The notes: a model not told the origin generated them from the sequence alone. Counted from the stretch's first letter, positions 35,838 to 48,096 are shown. The stretch: DNA of 64,000 nucleotides from Ptychodera flava (GCF_041260155.1 NW_027248277.1:21087877-21151876); one strand, 5' to 3'. Numbers and translations are program-made.

Positions 35838-36509
35838 CTGACAAAAGCAAGTAATTTATCTATTCTTTCAAATGCATATTATACTGTGATATTTGTAGCG
35901 TGATCACATTTGTCTGAGATGACTAAGAAGTAATTGCTACATTCATATTGGTCAATGATGCCTGGGTTTCTATAATATTTCAATCACATGCTGTGAAAAA
36001 TGTTGGCAATGTCTACAAGCTGATAGAATATTCACTGTGAAAAGTTTGATGTTCATCAGCTCTTCATGGATGACTGTATATGTACAAAGGTTCAAACTTA
36101 CGATGAGTGACCCAGCTGGGTTAACATGTGGTTGGATTAGCAGTTTCGGGAACAATTTGTTGCCTTTTAAAGGGACAGAATTCTAACTTTTACATGTTTT
36201 TTTCACTACTTTTGTTTTACATGTCAATAGCATGTTCTTTTACTCCATAGTGCATATTGAAAAACCCACTATTGAGCTTGTCAATATGGCTATGTATATG
36301 TAAAGCGCATTGTCAATACTGATATTTGAATTTAATCTGGACCAAAATATACAATGTCAACAATAGCAATGCATTATGTGTACAGTTTGCTGCATAAACT
36401 GGTTATGACTTCATAGAGCAATAATGCTGGATCAGACAAAAGTGTGGGGTTATCTTGAGAGCTGCATTGGAGTTAAGTAGATATAACCAATGAGAGCACA
36501 TTAAATTAC

Positions 36510-36600
36510 CTTTTACAGCATACCACTAACAATGTTATTGCCAGTACTACTAACAAAAATCCTGCAATACCACCGACTACAATGGCGATCCATTTCAATT
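36510..36600 (-). CDS. Transmembrane exon of the EGF/transmembrane protein
   Basis: A 91-nt minus-strand exon lies between acceptor TGATTTCAG and donor GTAATT. It enters in phase 1 and leaves in phase 2, matching its neighbours exactly. It encodes a single hydrophobic helix (about WIAIVVGGIAGFLLVVLAIT, then LLVV) followed by Cys-Cys-Lys-Arg. The order EGF, helix, basic residues, polar tail indicates a type I membrane protein. No copy of this exon was found in the other array units. Confidence 0.75.
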
Positions 36601-37428
36601 CTGAAATCAGAACATTTACAAGAAATGTGTATCATTATTGTAAGAGCCTGGTTTCTATGTAAGGAGTAATGATATGATCAATAATGGAAAATATACAAAA
36701 ATACCGAGAAATGTCTAAAACTTGTGGAAGTGTAGCGGATATATTCCATCATTTGCCAGACCAGTAATTCACTTCGTTTTCAATGTGTTTACGTCAACCG
36801 TCCCCTTTGTCAATGTAACATGTTTAGGATATGAATTAAAACTTCTATTTGTGAAATAGCCTTCCAGTGTAATGGAACATCCTATAAATGCCCTAGGGCA
36901 CATTATATAAATGCCCTAGGGCACAGCATATTTTGTGTTGCAGCTGGTTTCCGCTGTGTTACCAAATTTGAATATTAAAACGTACCAGATGCATACAGAA
37001 TATGACATGTTCACTTTTGATTGGACAGTACTTTACTACGGCGCTGTCATTCGTTTCTGGAATTTGGTGACCAAGGCTTTACGAGTAGATAAAACACCCT
37101 GAATTGAGCGCTCTGATTGGTCAATCAACAGTAGATAGTTTTTAAACGGAGTTATAAAATCCCTGAAAATTGTAGTAATGAGTTTGAATTTCCGCAATAG
37201 TACCACTTGGGTGGTATTTTCATCACTAACTCAAAATTTCACTGGCCTGGCCAACACGAAAAATTCATCAGTAGTCAAACTGACATTGACCTAACACCTG
37301 TCAAGAGGATTCGTGCCGCTGAATGTTTTAAAATAGGAAAATTGATCTCAACGCCACAGTGGTGGCCGATGGGAAATTAATTACAGATATTGTGGCATTT
37401 GCAGGCTATATGATGTGTTTTTGCTCAC
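36601..37428 (-). other. Intron of the EGF/transmembrane gene
   Basis: No coding sequence seen. Two copies of TATAAATGCCCTAGGGCAC lie at about 36882-36923. Confidence 0.5.
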
Positions 37429-37484
37429 TTTTCAATTCAGGATCCTCCTCAGTACAAGTCAAACCAACATATCCACTTGGACAC
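37429..37484 (-). CDS. Second-EGF C-terminal half and juxtamembrane exon
   Basis: A 56-nt minus-strand exon (acceptor TTTACTTTCAG, donor GTGAGC), phase 2 in and phase 1 out. It completes an EGF-like fold: Cys-Pro-Ser-Gly-Tyr-Val-Gly-Leu-Thr-Cys, followed by an acidic linker TEEDPELK before the membrane helix. Decayed homologues at 23897-23936 and 58456-58496 share an 8-nt deletion that this copy lacks. Confidence 0.72.
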
Positions 37485-38240
37485 CTGAAAGTAAAAATAT
37501 TTGTAAGTAAATACAGAAAACAGACTTGCTTCACCCATACTTATACCTGATATTGCTATTGATATTTAAGAGCAAAGATTTCATGGGAATTGAAAATCTT
37601 AATCACAGGATTTTCCATGAAATCTGCTAAAAATGTTACAATACAGTAGTATGGGTAGCACAACAATCACTTGACAGGGTTCACTGAGAAAAATTGGCCA
37701 TAGCCTGACCTAATTAGGGGTACAAAGTCACCGAATTAGTGTTGCAGAGGCCAAAATAACTACTACAAAGTAACAGAATTGGTAATATTTCGAACAAAGT
37801 AACTGGATACAAATTTACAGAATTTTTGACAAAGTAACTAATACTAGATACTATGTTACAGAATTGGTGAAAAAGTCATCAAATATTGGATACTGAGTTA
37901 TAGAATTTGTGACAAAGTCACCAAACACTGTATACTAACTTACACAATTTGTAACAAAGTCATCAAATACTGGAAAGTAAGTCACAGAGATTGTGACAAA
38001 ATCACCAAATTCTGGATATTGAGGTACAGCATCAGTTACAAAGTAACCAACCTTAACATTTACTTAGTTGCAGAATTTGCAACAAAGTAACCAAACAAAC
38101 TGGATACAAAGTATGGCATTGGTAAGAAAGTAACCAACATTCCTGCATACTTAGTCACAAAATTGGTAAAATGCAACCAAAGTTTGGATACAAAGTGAAG
38201 CAAAAGATAAAAGAGAGATAGTACATAGCTAGATACTTAC

Positions 38241-38310
38241 AGACAAGTAAATCCATTCTCAACAGCTGTGCATGTACCATCATTGAAACATGGATTTGAG
38301 TTACGATTAT
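38241..38310 (-). CDS. Second-EGF N-terminal half exon
   Basis: A 70-nt minus-strand exon (acceptor ATCAACAG, donor GTAAGT), phase 1 in and phase 2 out. It encodes NNRNSNPCFNDGTC and then TAVENGFTC, a clear EGF-type pattern. Joined to the next exon the module has five of the usual six cysteines. The position of the first cysteine, before NPC, is taken by Arg/Asn residues. Frameshifted relatives lie near 12.9, 39.0, 49.3 and 59.7 kb. Confidence 0.72.
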
Positions 38311-38566
38311 CTGTTGATTGAAACATAAAATGTGTCACTGATGAATTATATATCCCAGATATCTTGACCAAAAAATTGTAGAGAAGAATGACAAGGATAT
38401 TTCAGCTTGGGACGTGTCATGATTTGGTAACAACATTACGGACCTGTTTCTTCATATGATTTGAAGCGAAAATATTCATGTGCATTTCTCATGCTAGGTC
38501 ACCAATGCCAATAGCATAAACCTTCCACAGAGCGCCCTCACAGTTCAGACTGAGAGGTGTACTTAC

Positions 38567-38698
38567 TGGAGCATCCTTCAGCTGAGAGTGGATCACCCAT
38601 GTGACTTGCTTGACAGTTGCATGCAAAGCTTCCAGGTTTGTTGACACAGACAGTGTTGGGAGCTGTACAATTCAAAGTCTCTGCACATTCATCAATAT
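38567..38698 (-). CDS. Calcium-binding EGF exon
   Basis: A 132-nt minus-strand exon with phase 1 at both ends, the usual class for shuffled EGF modules. It encodes DIDECAETLNC, then APNTVCVNKPGSFACNC and a Cys near the end (AEGCS). DIDEC with Asn and the aromatic-containing GSF pattern marks a calcium-binding EGF. All six cysteines are present. Exons further 5' (signal peptide and any additional EGF modules) should lie at higher coordinates but were not identified. Confidence 0.78.
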
Positions 38699-39024
38699 CT
38701 GCTCAAAAATAAACAAAATTCCATTTTTCCATATTTTTCTGGTCATCTTTGCCTTCTTCTCTGTTTAACCTAAGTTTGCATATACTCCCCATCCATCCAT
38801 TGATCTATCTATCTCAGTATTTACCTGAGAGTGTTAGAAAGGCTATTTAGTGTCACACATATCCGTATAAATTGATGACTGAGACTACAAGCTGCAACAA
38901 CAGCTGCGCATACAATGACTGCATTGGTAACAAAGTAACTGCAGTCATAAAATTGGTAACAAAGTAAGCATTGAGTGAATGGAATACTGCGAAAACTGCA
39001 AGTCAGGTTAGCACATAGACACTT

Positions 39025-39072
39025 GCAGACAGGTAAATCCAATGCTCTACAGCTGTGCATGTACCATCAATT
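39025..39072 (-). pseudogene. Decayed EGF exon (unit 3, second copy)
   Basis: The minus strand reads GATGGTACATGCACAGCTGT, then AGAGCATTGGATTTACCTGT. It is homologous to 38241-38310 but carries the extra base (CATTGG for AATGG) and has no donor. It sits beside the intact exon set, so the exon was already duplicated within the unit. Confidence 0.55.
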
Positions 39073-39079
39073 GTGTAGA

Positions 39080-41540
39080 ATGTTGAAATTCATTAGCCTT
39101 TCACAAACTCTGTCCCGAGAGGCTTGCATAGGCATGACATAGCAGAGACAGTTGTCAGTGAGAGTAACATCACTAATGACATGGGAACTCAAGACCACTA
39201 GTCTGAGAAATATCATATGTAGTGGAGAATAGTGATGTGTTATTAATCCTATTCCAGTGTCAAATACTAATGTAGCAGTCCATCTTCCAGTAACTCAATA
39301 GAAATAACACCAGAGATTATTGTAGTTGTAGGATTCATGGCTTCAAAGACAGTGGCATGTGAACAATTTAGTCTGACAGAAATATATTGTACATGTTGGT
39401 GCTTCAGCCAACATTGCAACTTGGTATGGCAAATGCATGTTACCTTATGAACTGTCAATTTAAAAACAATATGTCAAGTAATATTACAATTCTAACGCAT
39501 AAACTTTATTTACAACTTGTGTTACACATAAAATAGCTCTCTTTAAATAAGTTATTTCTCTTGAGAAAATCTAATAACAAAACTTGAAATAATAATAACA
39601 GCACACAAACTGTGTAAAAATTGTAAAACAACAAAAAGTGTAATGGCAAACAAACACTGCCAAAACTCAGAAATATGAGAGAGGCAGAATGATAGAGGCA
39701 TGGACAAAAATGATACATTTCACTTGTTTTCTCAACAGCTTTAAATGAAAAACAATCAAGATACACTCTTTCTTTTTCTAATTTTCATAATCACAAGCAA
39801 TTCTTTCATTTCAAACTTGCCAAACATTCTTTTTAATTTAAACTCTGGGTGCTGTGGTTTCACGCTCACTGCGTGTTTTTTCTAAATAAGTAAATCCTAT
39901 AGCTATACATCTGTTTGTACAGCATTGTTGAACTTCAAATTTTTCCGTTTTTCACACTGAAAATATTTTCAGAATTACTGGAAGCTAGAAATGAACATTA
40001 AAATTCAATATTTGGACTCAACAAGTATGTCAAATTGTTTGAGTCATAGTTGCTAGTGTCATGTCTCTTCACATGAAATCAAATTTTTGTTGAACTAGGA
40101 CTCAAAATTAAATAATGTACTTTCAAATCACAATTTTCATATGTCCCTGCTGTTAATTTCATGATATTAAACTTTTACCACATTGTTCAAAATCCTCCTT
40201 TGTTAAATTCTAGCACTGATATCATTTGCAGTCTTCATTATTCATGTAAAATGTGAGCAACATTTTATGTTGTTTGTCAGTTGCCTGGCAAGTCAAAAGA
40301 TGATGCCACTACAAGGACCCCATCAACATCCACCACAATGACACATCCTATGTATCACATTGTGGCTTGGATGAGGGTTTAGGGTGGATATCAAGGAAGT
40401 AACTGTGGTTGAACCACCATTGGTAGGACTGATTACCATGGTAAAGAAAGACATATTGTTATTTTGACTTTGACTTCAGCATACGGAATAACAAAGTAAG
40501 TTGGTAACAAGTAATATCAGTGTCACAGTTTTAAACACCTTAATTAATTTACAGAAATGGACAAAGCTGTAACACAGTAGCAAAGAAAAATAAATTTTTG
40601 GCACATTTTCTTTCTAAATTCTAGCTGCCTTTGGCACTTTTTATTCTATTTACATTCATCTGAAAAAATTGAATACTGCTAGGTAATTTTAAAGGCAAAA
40701 TGTAAACACAAAGCTTCATGACAAGCACACACAATAATGTATCTTTTTGATACACAAATAAGACATAGTCAAGATATTGGCATCAAGTCTTTGATTGGCT
40801 GTTGGTTTACCAATTATACTGATTAGCAATCAAGTAGCTTCTTACAAAGCCAATGCAAATTAAAGCATGAATGGCTGACTATGATTGGATGACTGTAAAT
40901 AGTGAAGGCTGGCAAGTTATAATCTTCTCTCTTGTGAAAGATTATATAATAGCACACATGATTTCAAATGTCCTCATCATTTCAAACATTACAGTCTGAA
41001 AAATAACAATAAATAGAAAATGTATCGCTCAACAAATTGCAAATAAGTGTTAACACAAAATTCCAATTTTCTTACTTTTACAGGATGTGATGAAAAATTA
41101 CTAGGCGTGCAAGAAAGCATAGTTTTGTAGTGGTCATTGACTACAAACAATCTTACTTTTTGATTAAAAGTACCATGTTTTGTACAAGCAGACATCCTAC
41201 TGTAAACAGTTTTGACAAGGTTCAAATCAGTATAGTGGTAAGATTTCAAATGAGAAAAGTGGTAAGAAATCCTCTGATTATCACTCTTCATAATTGAGGA
41301 ATTTCTTAATGATGTGCTGCTGATGACAACATAACTGTCCTTATTTTGTTCATAAAATCAATGTTTTTCTTAGAAGATGTACTGACTTAGACTAAGGGTT
41401 ACATGATAAATAGATGGGAGCAAAGTGACGTTTATGGAGAAATGTCTGTTGTTGCCTTTTAGCCCCTGCCATAAAAGTTTGGTAGACATGAAAATTCAGG
41501 GGCATTTTCATATACTTGTGTAAAGTTTGAAGTATTTATA
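39080..41540. other. Shared non-coding module, unit 3
   Basis: Paralogous to 24720-27230 and 49350-52280. Minus-strand AATAAAGTTTATGCG lies near 39498-39512. No conserved open frame. Confidence 0.5.
40790..40920 (-). promoter_or_regulatory. CCAAT/octamer block upstream of the EGF gene
   Basis: TTGATTGGCTG, CAAAGCCAATGCAAAT (octamer ATGCAAAT at 40853-40860) and GATTGGATGAC. It lies about 2.1 kb upstream, on the minus strand, of the first EGF exon found, so it could drive that gene. One CCAAT core kept in units 2 and 4 is degraded here (TTAGCAATC). Confidence 0.4.
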
Positions 41541-41564
41541 TGTGATAGTTTAGTAATCTTGGTT

Positions 41565-41722
41565 ATCTGCAAATGTAAGCTCATCTGCTTTCCTCTTTTT
41601 GCACTGCACTTGTTTTTGAGGGCAATTGTAACATTGCAACTTTCAGCTATAGGTCACCTAACACTTTTGATAATTTTGAACAATTTAAAGATCAATTCTC
41701 CCAAATTAGTTTCAATCATGTT
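41565..41722. mobile_element. Older copy of the 212-bp MITE family, unit 4 flank
   Basis: Same landmarks as 27250-27412, at the orthologous place in the unit, so it descends from the same insertion. Confidence 0.55.
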
Positions 41723-43180
41723 CAAAGTGAACGTCACTTCGTGTGAAAGTTGGTGCATTTATGAGAAATAAATAGTGAAAATGGGTATAGGTGCCTTGCT
41801 GTTTAACAGAGTGTCTGACACGTCACTTTGTCATAGCAATATTCAAGACTTACATGGATACAACATTCAACATCACTTTGGTAGTTTCATGTCACATGGT
41901 TTTTGGTATATTTGGTAAATTTCCAGAAATGTCAATATCTTCATTGGCATATGCAAAATTGCTCATGCCGGTATGGTATTGTATAATGGCAATGGTATCT
42001 ATAGAGTGTATTCCAGTTGGATAGTGTATCAGTGGGTACTGTAAATAAAGAAAAAATGAAATGATGAAAATCAAATCTCATCTACAGAATAGAAACTTTC
42101 AGATTATGTGATCCATTACAACTGACAGATTAAGTAGTGATGAAATAACGAAAACATGTTTTATGAAAAGTTTGACAAAATAATACACATGTAAACATAT
42201 CTAAATGATCTGTCAGTGCGATAATTATTTCAATAATTCATGAGGAAAAAAATTAAATAATAAAATTTTGACTGTGACTATGCTTTTATTCTTGTTGCAA
42301 TTTCTCATGAATGGCAAAATCCACTGGGTATTTGATTGAAACAAGAATCAAGATTCGATATTACCATTGAACCAATAGAGAATATTTCACATGCATGCCA
42401 TTGTACATATGTATGACATACCGGTATATTGTGTAAGCAGTCTTTCAGAATATCTTTGAATTTCATAACTTTACTCCAAAATAACTAACATTCTTATTTT
42501 TTGTTTGATAATTCATCAAATTTGAAGAAGACATTTGGTACAAAGAGGCATAAAAATATAACTTTCAGTTACAGAGTGATTCATTTACGAAGTAAAAAAA
42601 AATATATAACTTCCAAAATTCTATGATGGTACAAATTTCATCAAAATTTAAACAAAAGGAGACTGGTCAGGTCAATTACATGCAGTTGAAAACATGTTGA
42701 AACACCAACCACATAGCCTGTCAACACAACATCTATATGTGCAATACACTGTTAATATTTACATTTGGATTCCAGAAATGATCTACATTTGAAACTTCTT
42801 ACACAGTCTTGTATGTGAATCTTACGCTCCAAGCACCCTAAAAGCAATTTCAAAGCAACAAGAGAGGTGCTTCATAATGACATTTTTTGACCAAGGATGA
42901 TAAATCAGGAATTGCATTGGGATTAAACAGGTTTCATATATGTGAGAGCATCCCTAACAAAATGGAAGGCAATTGAGCATAATGATTTCTTACAAGATTT
43001 CTAACCACAAATTAAAGAAATGCACAAAATCAGTTACAAATAAAGAATTTACAGATATCATTATCAAATAGAAAATAACATATAAACTTTAGAAATTGTA
43101 CATGAATAGCTGATATCTGCAAACATGACATACTTGTTAATATTGACATACATATTATACCCAGCCAACTGACAGTGCTC
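41723..43180. other. 5' flanking block of TRIM copy 4
   Basis: Paralogous to the unit 3 and unit 6 flanks, but about 0.5 kb including most of the leader-like block is missing. The sequence jumps near 41999 from GGCAATGGTAT to CTATAGAGTGTATTCCAG. No gene seen. Confidence 0.5.
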
Positions 43181-43184
43181 CTTT

Positions 43185-43795
<611 letters not shown>

Positions 43796-43855
43796 AATGG
43801 TCTTGTTGTTAAGGTGACTCCGACCTCAGCATTGTCAGCATTCATATGTATTGAC

Positions 43856-44047
43856 TGATCAAGAAGTAGGTCACCTAGAACAGCCTAGCTGAGCATACAA
43901 AACCACGATAGAATTTGCTTCACTACAATACTAAAGTTGGTGCGTCATTCAACACAATGAACAGCATATCATGTTGAGGGGTCTTATCTGCTATCAACTC
44001 AGAACTTGCCTCTTAATTAGGTTGGTTCACTGACATACCTATGCACA
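43856..44047 (+). promoter_or_regulatory. Conserved proximal 5' region of TRIM copy 4
   Basis: TGATCAAGAAGTAGGTCACC is kept. The AP-1-like site is changed (TGCGTCA). A TTAATTAG rather than CTGTCTCAG stands in the possible acceptor position before GTTGGTTCAC. Confidence 0.4.
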
Positions 44048-46255
44048 ATGGCTGCTGCTTCTGAACACAAAGTTTTGGAAGAAATTGGTGAAGGTTTCCT
44101 GTGTTGTACCATCTGTCTGGAGCAGTTCAAGTCTCCTAAAATTCTACCATGTCTGCATACATTCTGTGAGCAGTGTTTAGTCACACTGGTTGAAAAGACT
44201 GGCTCTCTAAACTGTCCAGAATGTCGACAGCAATATCAGCTTCCTGTTGGAGGAGTTCCAGCGATAAAAGGCAACTTCTTCATGAACAATCTGATTGAAA
44301 TATTCAAGCAACGACTAGAGTCTATGCAGGGGACCGACATCAAATGTGAAGGCTGCCAACAGAATATAGTGACTCACAGGTGCGTGGAGTGTAAACTCTA
44401 TTTTTGTAAGAACTGTAAACGGGCACATGAAAATGTTCCAATGACACGGTCACATAAACTAACAATGACCATTGGTGAATATGAAGCAGCAACGTTAACC
44501 CATCCAATTACACTACAAGCAGTGGAATATTGCAATGTCCATACAACGAATGAAATTGAATTCTACTGTGAAACCTGTCAGGTACTTGTCTGTACAAACT
44601 GCACCATAGTCAAACACCGCATACCAGAACATGTACACAGAGACTTGAAAGATGCAGCAGATGAGTATCTTACAGAATTGAAAGCCATGGTTGACAAACT
44701 GAAAATGAAAGAACAGGAAGCTGAAAAGAACAAAACCCTGGCCAAGCAGATACACGCTGATCTTACAGAGCAGTGCAGCAGAGAAGAAAGGAAGGTGAGA
44801 ATGAAAGCAAAAGAAATCATCAAGAAAATAAAGAGAGAAGAGCAGAGACTCATCGATAAATTGAAAAACAATTACAAAATGAAACTTAAAAGAGCAGCTG
44901 CTGATATTGATGAGATGGAATTAAAACATCGTAACATTAAGAGCGCAGGCAATTACATAGATACACTGATGCATCATGGGAATGCTGCTCAACTTCTCTC
45001 AACAAAAGATGACATAGGCACTTGTATTAAGCAACTGATTACCATTGAAACTACAGAAAAAACTGAATATGAGGACTTCATATTCACACCACATGATGAG
45101 TTCTGTGAGCATGGAATTCTGGGAATACTGCAATCTGATGTGTGTATGCCAAACTGTACAGTTGAAAATATTCCAAAACAACTGGTGAAAGGTGACTCTG
45201 CAGACCTACTCATCATAACCAGAGATTCAATGGGAAACCATGTCATACCAAAACAACAAGTGAAAGCCAAGGTAAAAAAGCCTGATGCATCATGGGAAGA
45301 CATCCATGTAGCCGATAACGGAGATGATACACAAAGAGTTACAGTGGCTGGACAAATTGAGGGAAAATATCAAGTTACCATGACAATTGCAGACCAACCA
45401 ATACAAGGTTGTCCTGTGATCATACCTGTAATAAAAGGATTATTGAAGACCATTGGCAGTCAAGGAAGTGCTGAGGGACAATACAAGAATCCCCATGGTG
45501 TGACCATAAACAAAAACAAAGAAATTGTCATTGCTGATTTAGACAATAACAGGTTGCAAATAATAACCAGAGATGGGAAATTTAAGAAGATCCTAAAATT
45601 CAAACAGTTTAGGAAGCCTTTCTCACCACGTGATATAGCCATATCAAGTGATAATACATACTATAGTTTAGATTACAAGGACAAGAAAGTAGTTGTCAGT
45701 GATGAGAATGGACATGTCATCAGATGCTTTGGACAAAATTCGTTGAAAAATCCACATGGTATTGGGATTAGTCCTGTAGATGGCCTTATTTATGTAACAG
45801 ACTATGGTGGGAACTGTGTCAAGGTTTATACACAGTATGGCACATACCGTAGGTCTTTTGGGGGACATGGTGAATGTGAAGGGGAATTTGATTGGCCCTG
45901 GGGTGTAGTCATTGGAAGTACTGGAATGGTATTTGTAGCAGACTACTATAATCATCGTATCCAGGTATTCAATGGGCATGACCAGTATTTGTATTCCTTT
46001 GATTGTCAGAGTGGGGATGGTGAGACGAGACGTCCCACAGGAATAGCAATTGAAAATGATATATATGTCTATGTTACTACTGACTTTCCTAGTAGTGTAC
46101 TGAAGTTTGAGAGTAATGGTAAGTTTGTTTGTCGCATTGATAATGATAGTGATGGGCTGAGTGACTCCACTGGCATAGCACTGACAGATGATGTACCTTG
46201 CAGGGTTGTTGTAGCTGATACCAACAACCACTGCATCAAAGTGTTTGTACAGTGA
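44048..46255 (+). CDS. TRIM-NHL E3 ubiquitin ligase, copy 4 (intact, 735 aa)
   Basis: Uninterrupted, with the same start context as the other copies. All RING, B-box 1 and B-box 2 metal ligands are present. Coiled coil, filamin-type domain and six NHL repeats follow, ending in VFVQ like every copy. A B-box 1 patch (about residues 117-158: CKLYFCKNCKRAHENV, MTRSHKLTMTIGEYEAA) differs strongly from all other copies, which are near-identical there, and has one extra residue. The NHL part is also more divergent (for example TQYGTYRRSFGGHGECEGEF). The role should match copy 2: E3 ligase with a target-binding propeller, possibly of altered specificity (inference). The upstream leader-like block is mostly deleted, yet the frame is preserved, which suggests that block is not essential. 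Confidence 0.95.
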   Translation: MAAASEHKVLEEIGEGFLCCTICLEQFKSPKILPCLHTFCEQCLVTLVEKTGSLNCPECRQQYQLPVGGVPAIKGNFFMNNLIEIFKQRLESMQGTDIKCEGCQQNIVTHRCVECKLYFCKNCKRAHENVPMTRSHKLTMTIGEYEAATLTHPITLQAVEYCNVHTTNEIEFYCETCQVLVCTNCTIVKHRIPEHVHRDLKDAADEYLTELKAMVDKLKMKEQEAEKNKTLAKQIHADLTEQCSREERKVRMKAKEIIKKIKREEQRLIDKLKNNYKMKLKRAAADIDEMELKHRNIKSAGNYIDTLMHHGNAAQLLSTKDDIGTCIKQLITIETTEKTEYEDFIFTPHDEFCEHGILGILQSDVCMPNCTVENIPKQLVKGDSADLLIITRDSMGNHVIPKQQVKAKVKKPDASWEDIHVADNGDDTQRVTVAGQIEGKYQVTMTIADQPIQGCPVIIPVIKGLLKTIGSQGSAEGQYKNPHGVTINKNKEIVIADLDNNRLQIITRDGKFKKILKFKQFRKPFSPRDIAISSDNTYYSLDYKDKKVVVSDENGHVIRCFGQNSLKNPHGIGISPVDGLIYVTDYGGNCVKVYTQYGTYRRSFGGHGECEGEFDWPWGVVIGSTGMVFVADYYNHRIQVFNGHDQYLYSFDCQSGDGETRRPTGIAIENDIYVYVTTDFPSSVLKFESNGKFVCRIDNDSDGLSDSTGIALTDDVPCRVVVADTNNHCIKVFVQ

Positions 46256-47250
46256 TAACATCACAACAAATTGTACCAAACTGTGTTTTGTTGATTGATA
46301 TTGGTCAAATCCAAAGACAAAGATCCAGTGACAGTTTAATGTACGTCTTTAAATGTAGATGACTTTTACTGAACATTTATTCTATTTTTATCAGAAACTC
46401 AATCAAAGATTGACACATGGCAGCGAAAAAGAAAACAAATCAATTTCCTTTCAAAAGTATTTGACTTGTGCTTTTTCTTATGGTAAAAATTTCACAATAA
46501 CACGATTGGGACTAATTTTGGATAATTGGATGGTGAGTAGTGTCGATTTAATCTGCAATTGTAACCTCATCTGCTTTTCTTTTTAAGTTACACGCTTGTT
46601 TTTATAAGTATTTGTAATATTACAGTGTTCAGCTATATGGCACCTAACACTTTTGAGAAATTTGAAAAATATGAAGATCCAATTATCCAAAATTACTTCA
46701 AATTGTGTTCAATGTAAATGAGTAAAACAAGGGCTTGTTCATGTCTCGATCAAACTCATTCTCATATAATTTGTTTTTGCTTTGTATTGTTTGCACATAC
46801 AACATTAATAAGGTTAAGAAATATTTTTTTTACTTCACTTATTTGATTTTGGAAATGTTCATCAATTATATATGGGAGTCTATGAGGAGAACTGCGAATA
46901 ATTTTTTCCAATATATAACTTGCTATACTTGTGCATATATAGACGTTCAATAAATGACATAAATTTACTTGGTTAGAAGAAGATAGTTACAAATGCTTAT
47001 GTTTAAAGAAATTTGACTTTTGGAATTTCACCGAAGATGTTCATCCACTATACAAAGGAGTCTATAACAAAACTGCAAATCCCAATGTAAAACTCGCAAT
47101 ATTTGTGCATATATACACATTTGATAATTGACTGGAGTAGGGTTGTTAAAAGTGCATATGTGTATACGACTTTTAGGATATAATAATTTCTTGATAAACA
47201 ATAATAGTGCTGTCTGTACAATAAAGGCCAGTTGAACTATAAATGAATTA
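46256..47250 (+). other. 3' flank of TRIM copy 4
   Basis: Starts like the other 3' flanks but is interrupted by a MITE and then diverges. The conserved distal AGCAATAAATCAG signal was not found. AATAAA at 46950-46955 may substitute. Confidence 0.45.
46499..46709. mobile_element. Second recent copy of the 212-bp MITE family (CAAT duplication)
   Basis: Begins AACACGATTGGGACTAATTT and ends TCAAATTGTGTT, with the interior matching 17535-17746 (CTCATCTGCTTTTCTTTTTA). CAAT flanks both sides (46495-46498 and 46710-46713). The 3' flanks of copies 2, 3 and 5 run through the equivalent point without it. Confidence 0.8.
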
Positions 47251-47860
47251 AAGGGGAAGTTCACCAAGGATGATTTTTACATATGTGCTAGCTTGTGGTC
47301 ACTTACCAAGGAAAAGCTATTTTCGCCATTTGTAACTCGCGGGATTTTTTACAAAAAGCGATAAAAATAGTACAGGAATTTTCATTTTAGGGCTTCTTCA
47401 ACTCCATGTATTATAAATCATGGAAAAAAGCTCCAAGCTTAGAGCTTGCATCACATGTTATGAGAGGGACCATCTTCCGACAGGTTTGCTGCGAAAACGA
47501 GCCCTGCCACTCCTTGACGTGTTCTGCTTCCAATGACCAACCTACCCGAGTGGTAGAGGCTACGGATTCGCAGCAACCGACAGGTATGCATTGTCCACTT
47601 ACCCAAGCTCAAACCAGGCTGTGCGTGTTTACATAACTATTGTTTATGCCTAGTATCCTTGCATAAACGATGAATCACTTATAATAAAATGTCCACTGTC
47701 AGATTTTGTGTTGCTCTTTACTACTAACCACCGAATCTACCACAAACTTTCCCGGCCGTGTAACAATGGAGTGGAGTGGTAGTTCCGACTATATTCCTAT
47801 AACCATATATTCCTGAAGCTTGTAGATTCAGTGGTTAGTAGTAAACGTTTGGGTAAGATC
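47250..47860. other. Insertion-like segment with a 24-bp inverted repeat
   Basis: This ~0.6 kb does not match other units. TTTACTACTAACCACCGAATCTAC at about 47719-47742, broken here as TTTACTACTAACC + ACCGAATCTAC, is mirrored with one mismatch at 47824-47847, spanning ~130 bp. A 76-codon open stretch at 47406-47636 with several cysteines (QVCCENEPCHSLTC) has no recognised domain and is not called as a gene. Confidence 0.45.
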
Positions 47861-48096
47861 TCCACATGTCATATGAAGACACCAGGGATCAGGGATCCTG
47901 CAAACATAAGATTTTTTTATATTTTCATCCCAATTTAAACGGTCCAACTTCGCCATAGAAAGCAATGACATTGGATCAAAGTATAGAGATAAAGTACAGT
48001 TGAGTATGGTACATCTCAAGACTATTTCTAATTCTAGGTTCAGCCTTCTTCCTCAGATATGACTATGGAATGAGTCCAGTCTAGTGAAAAGCTTAC

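Noticed and set aside
47406-47636. 76-codon cysteine-containing open stretch
   Set aside because: No recognised domain, no paralogue in the array and no splice context. Left as unexplained sequence.
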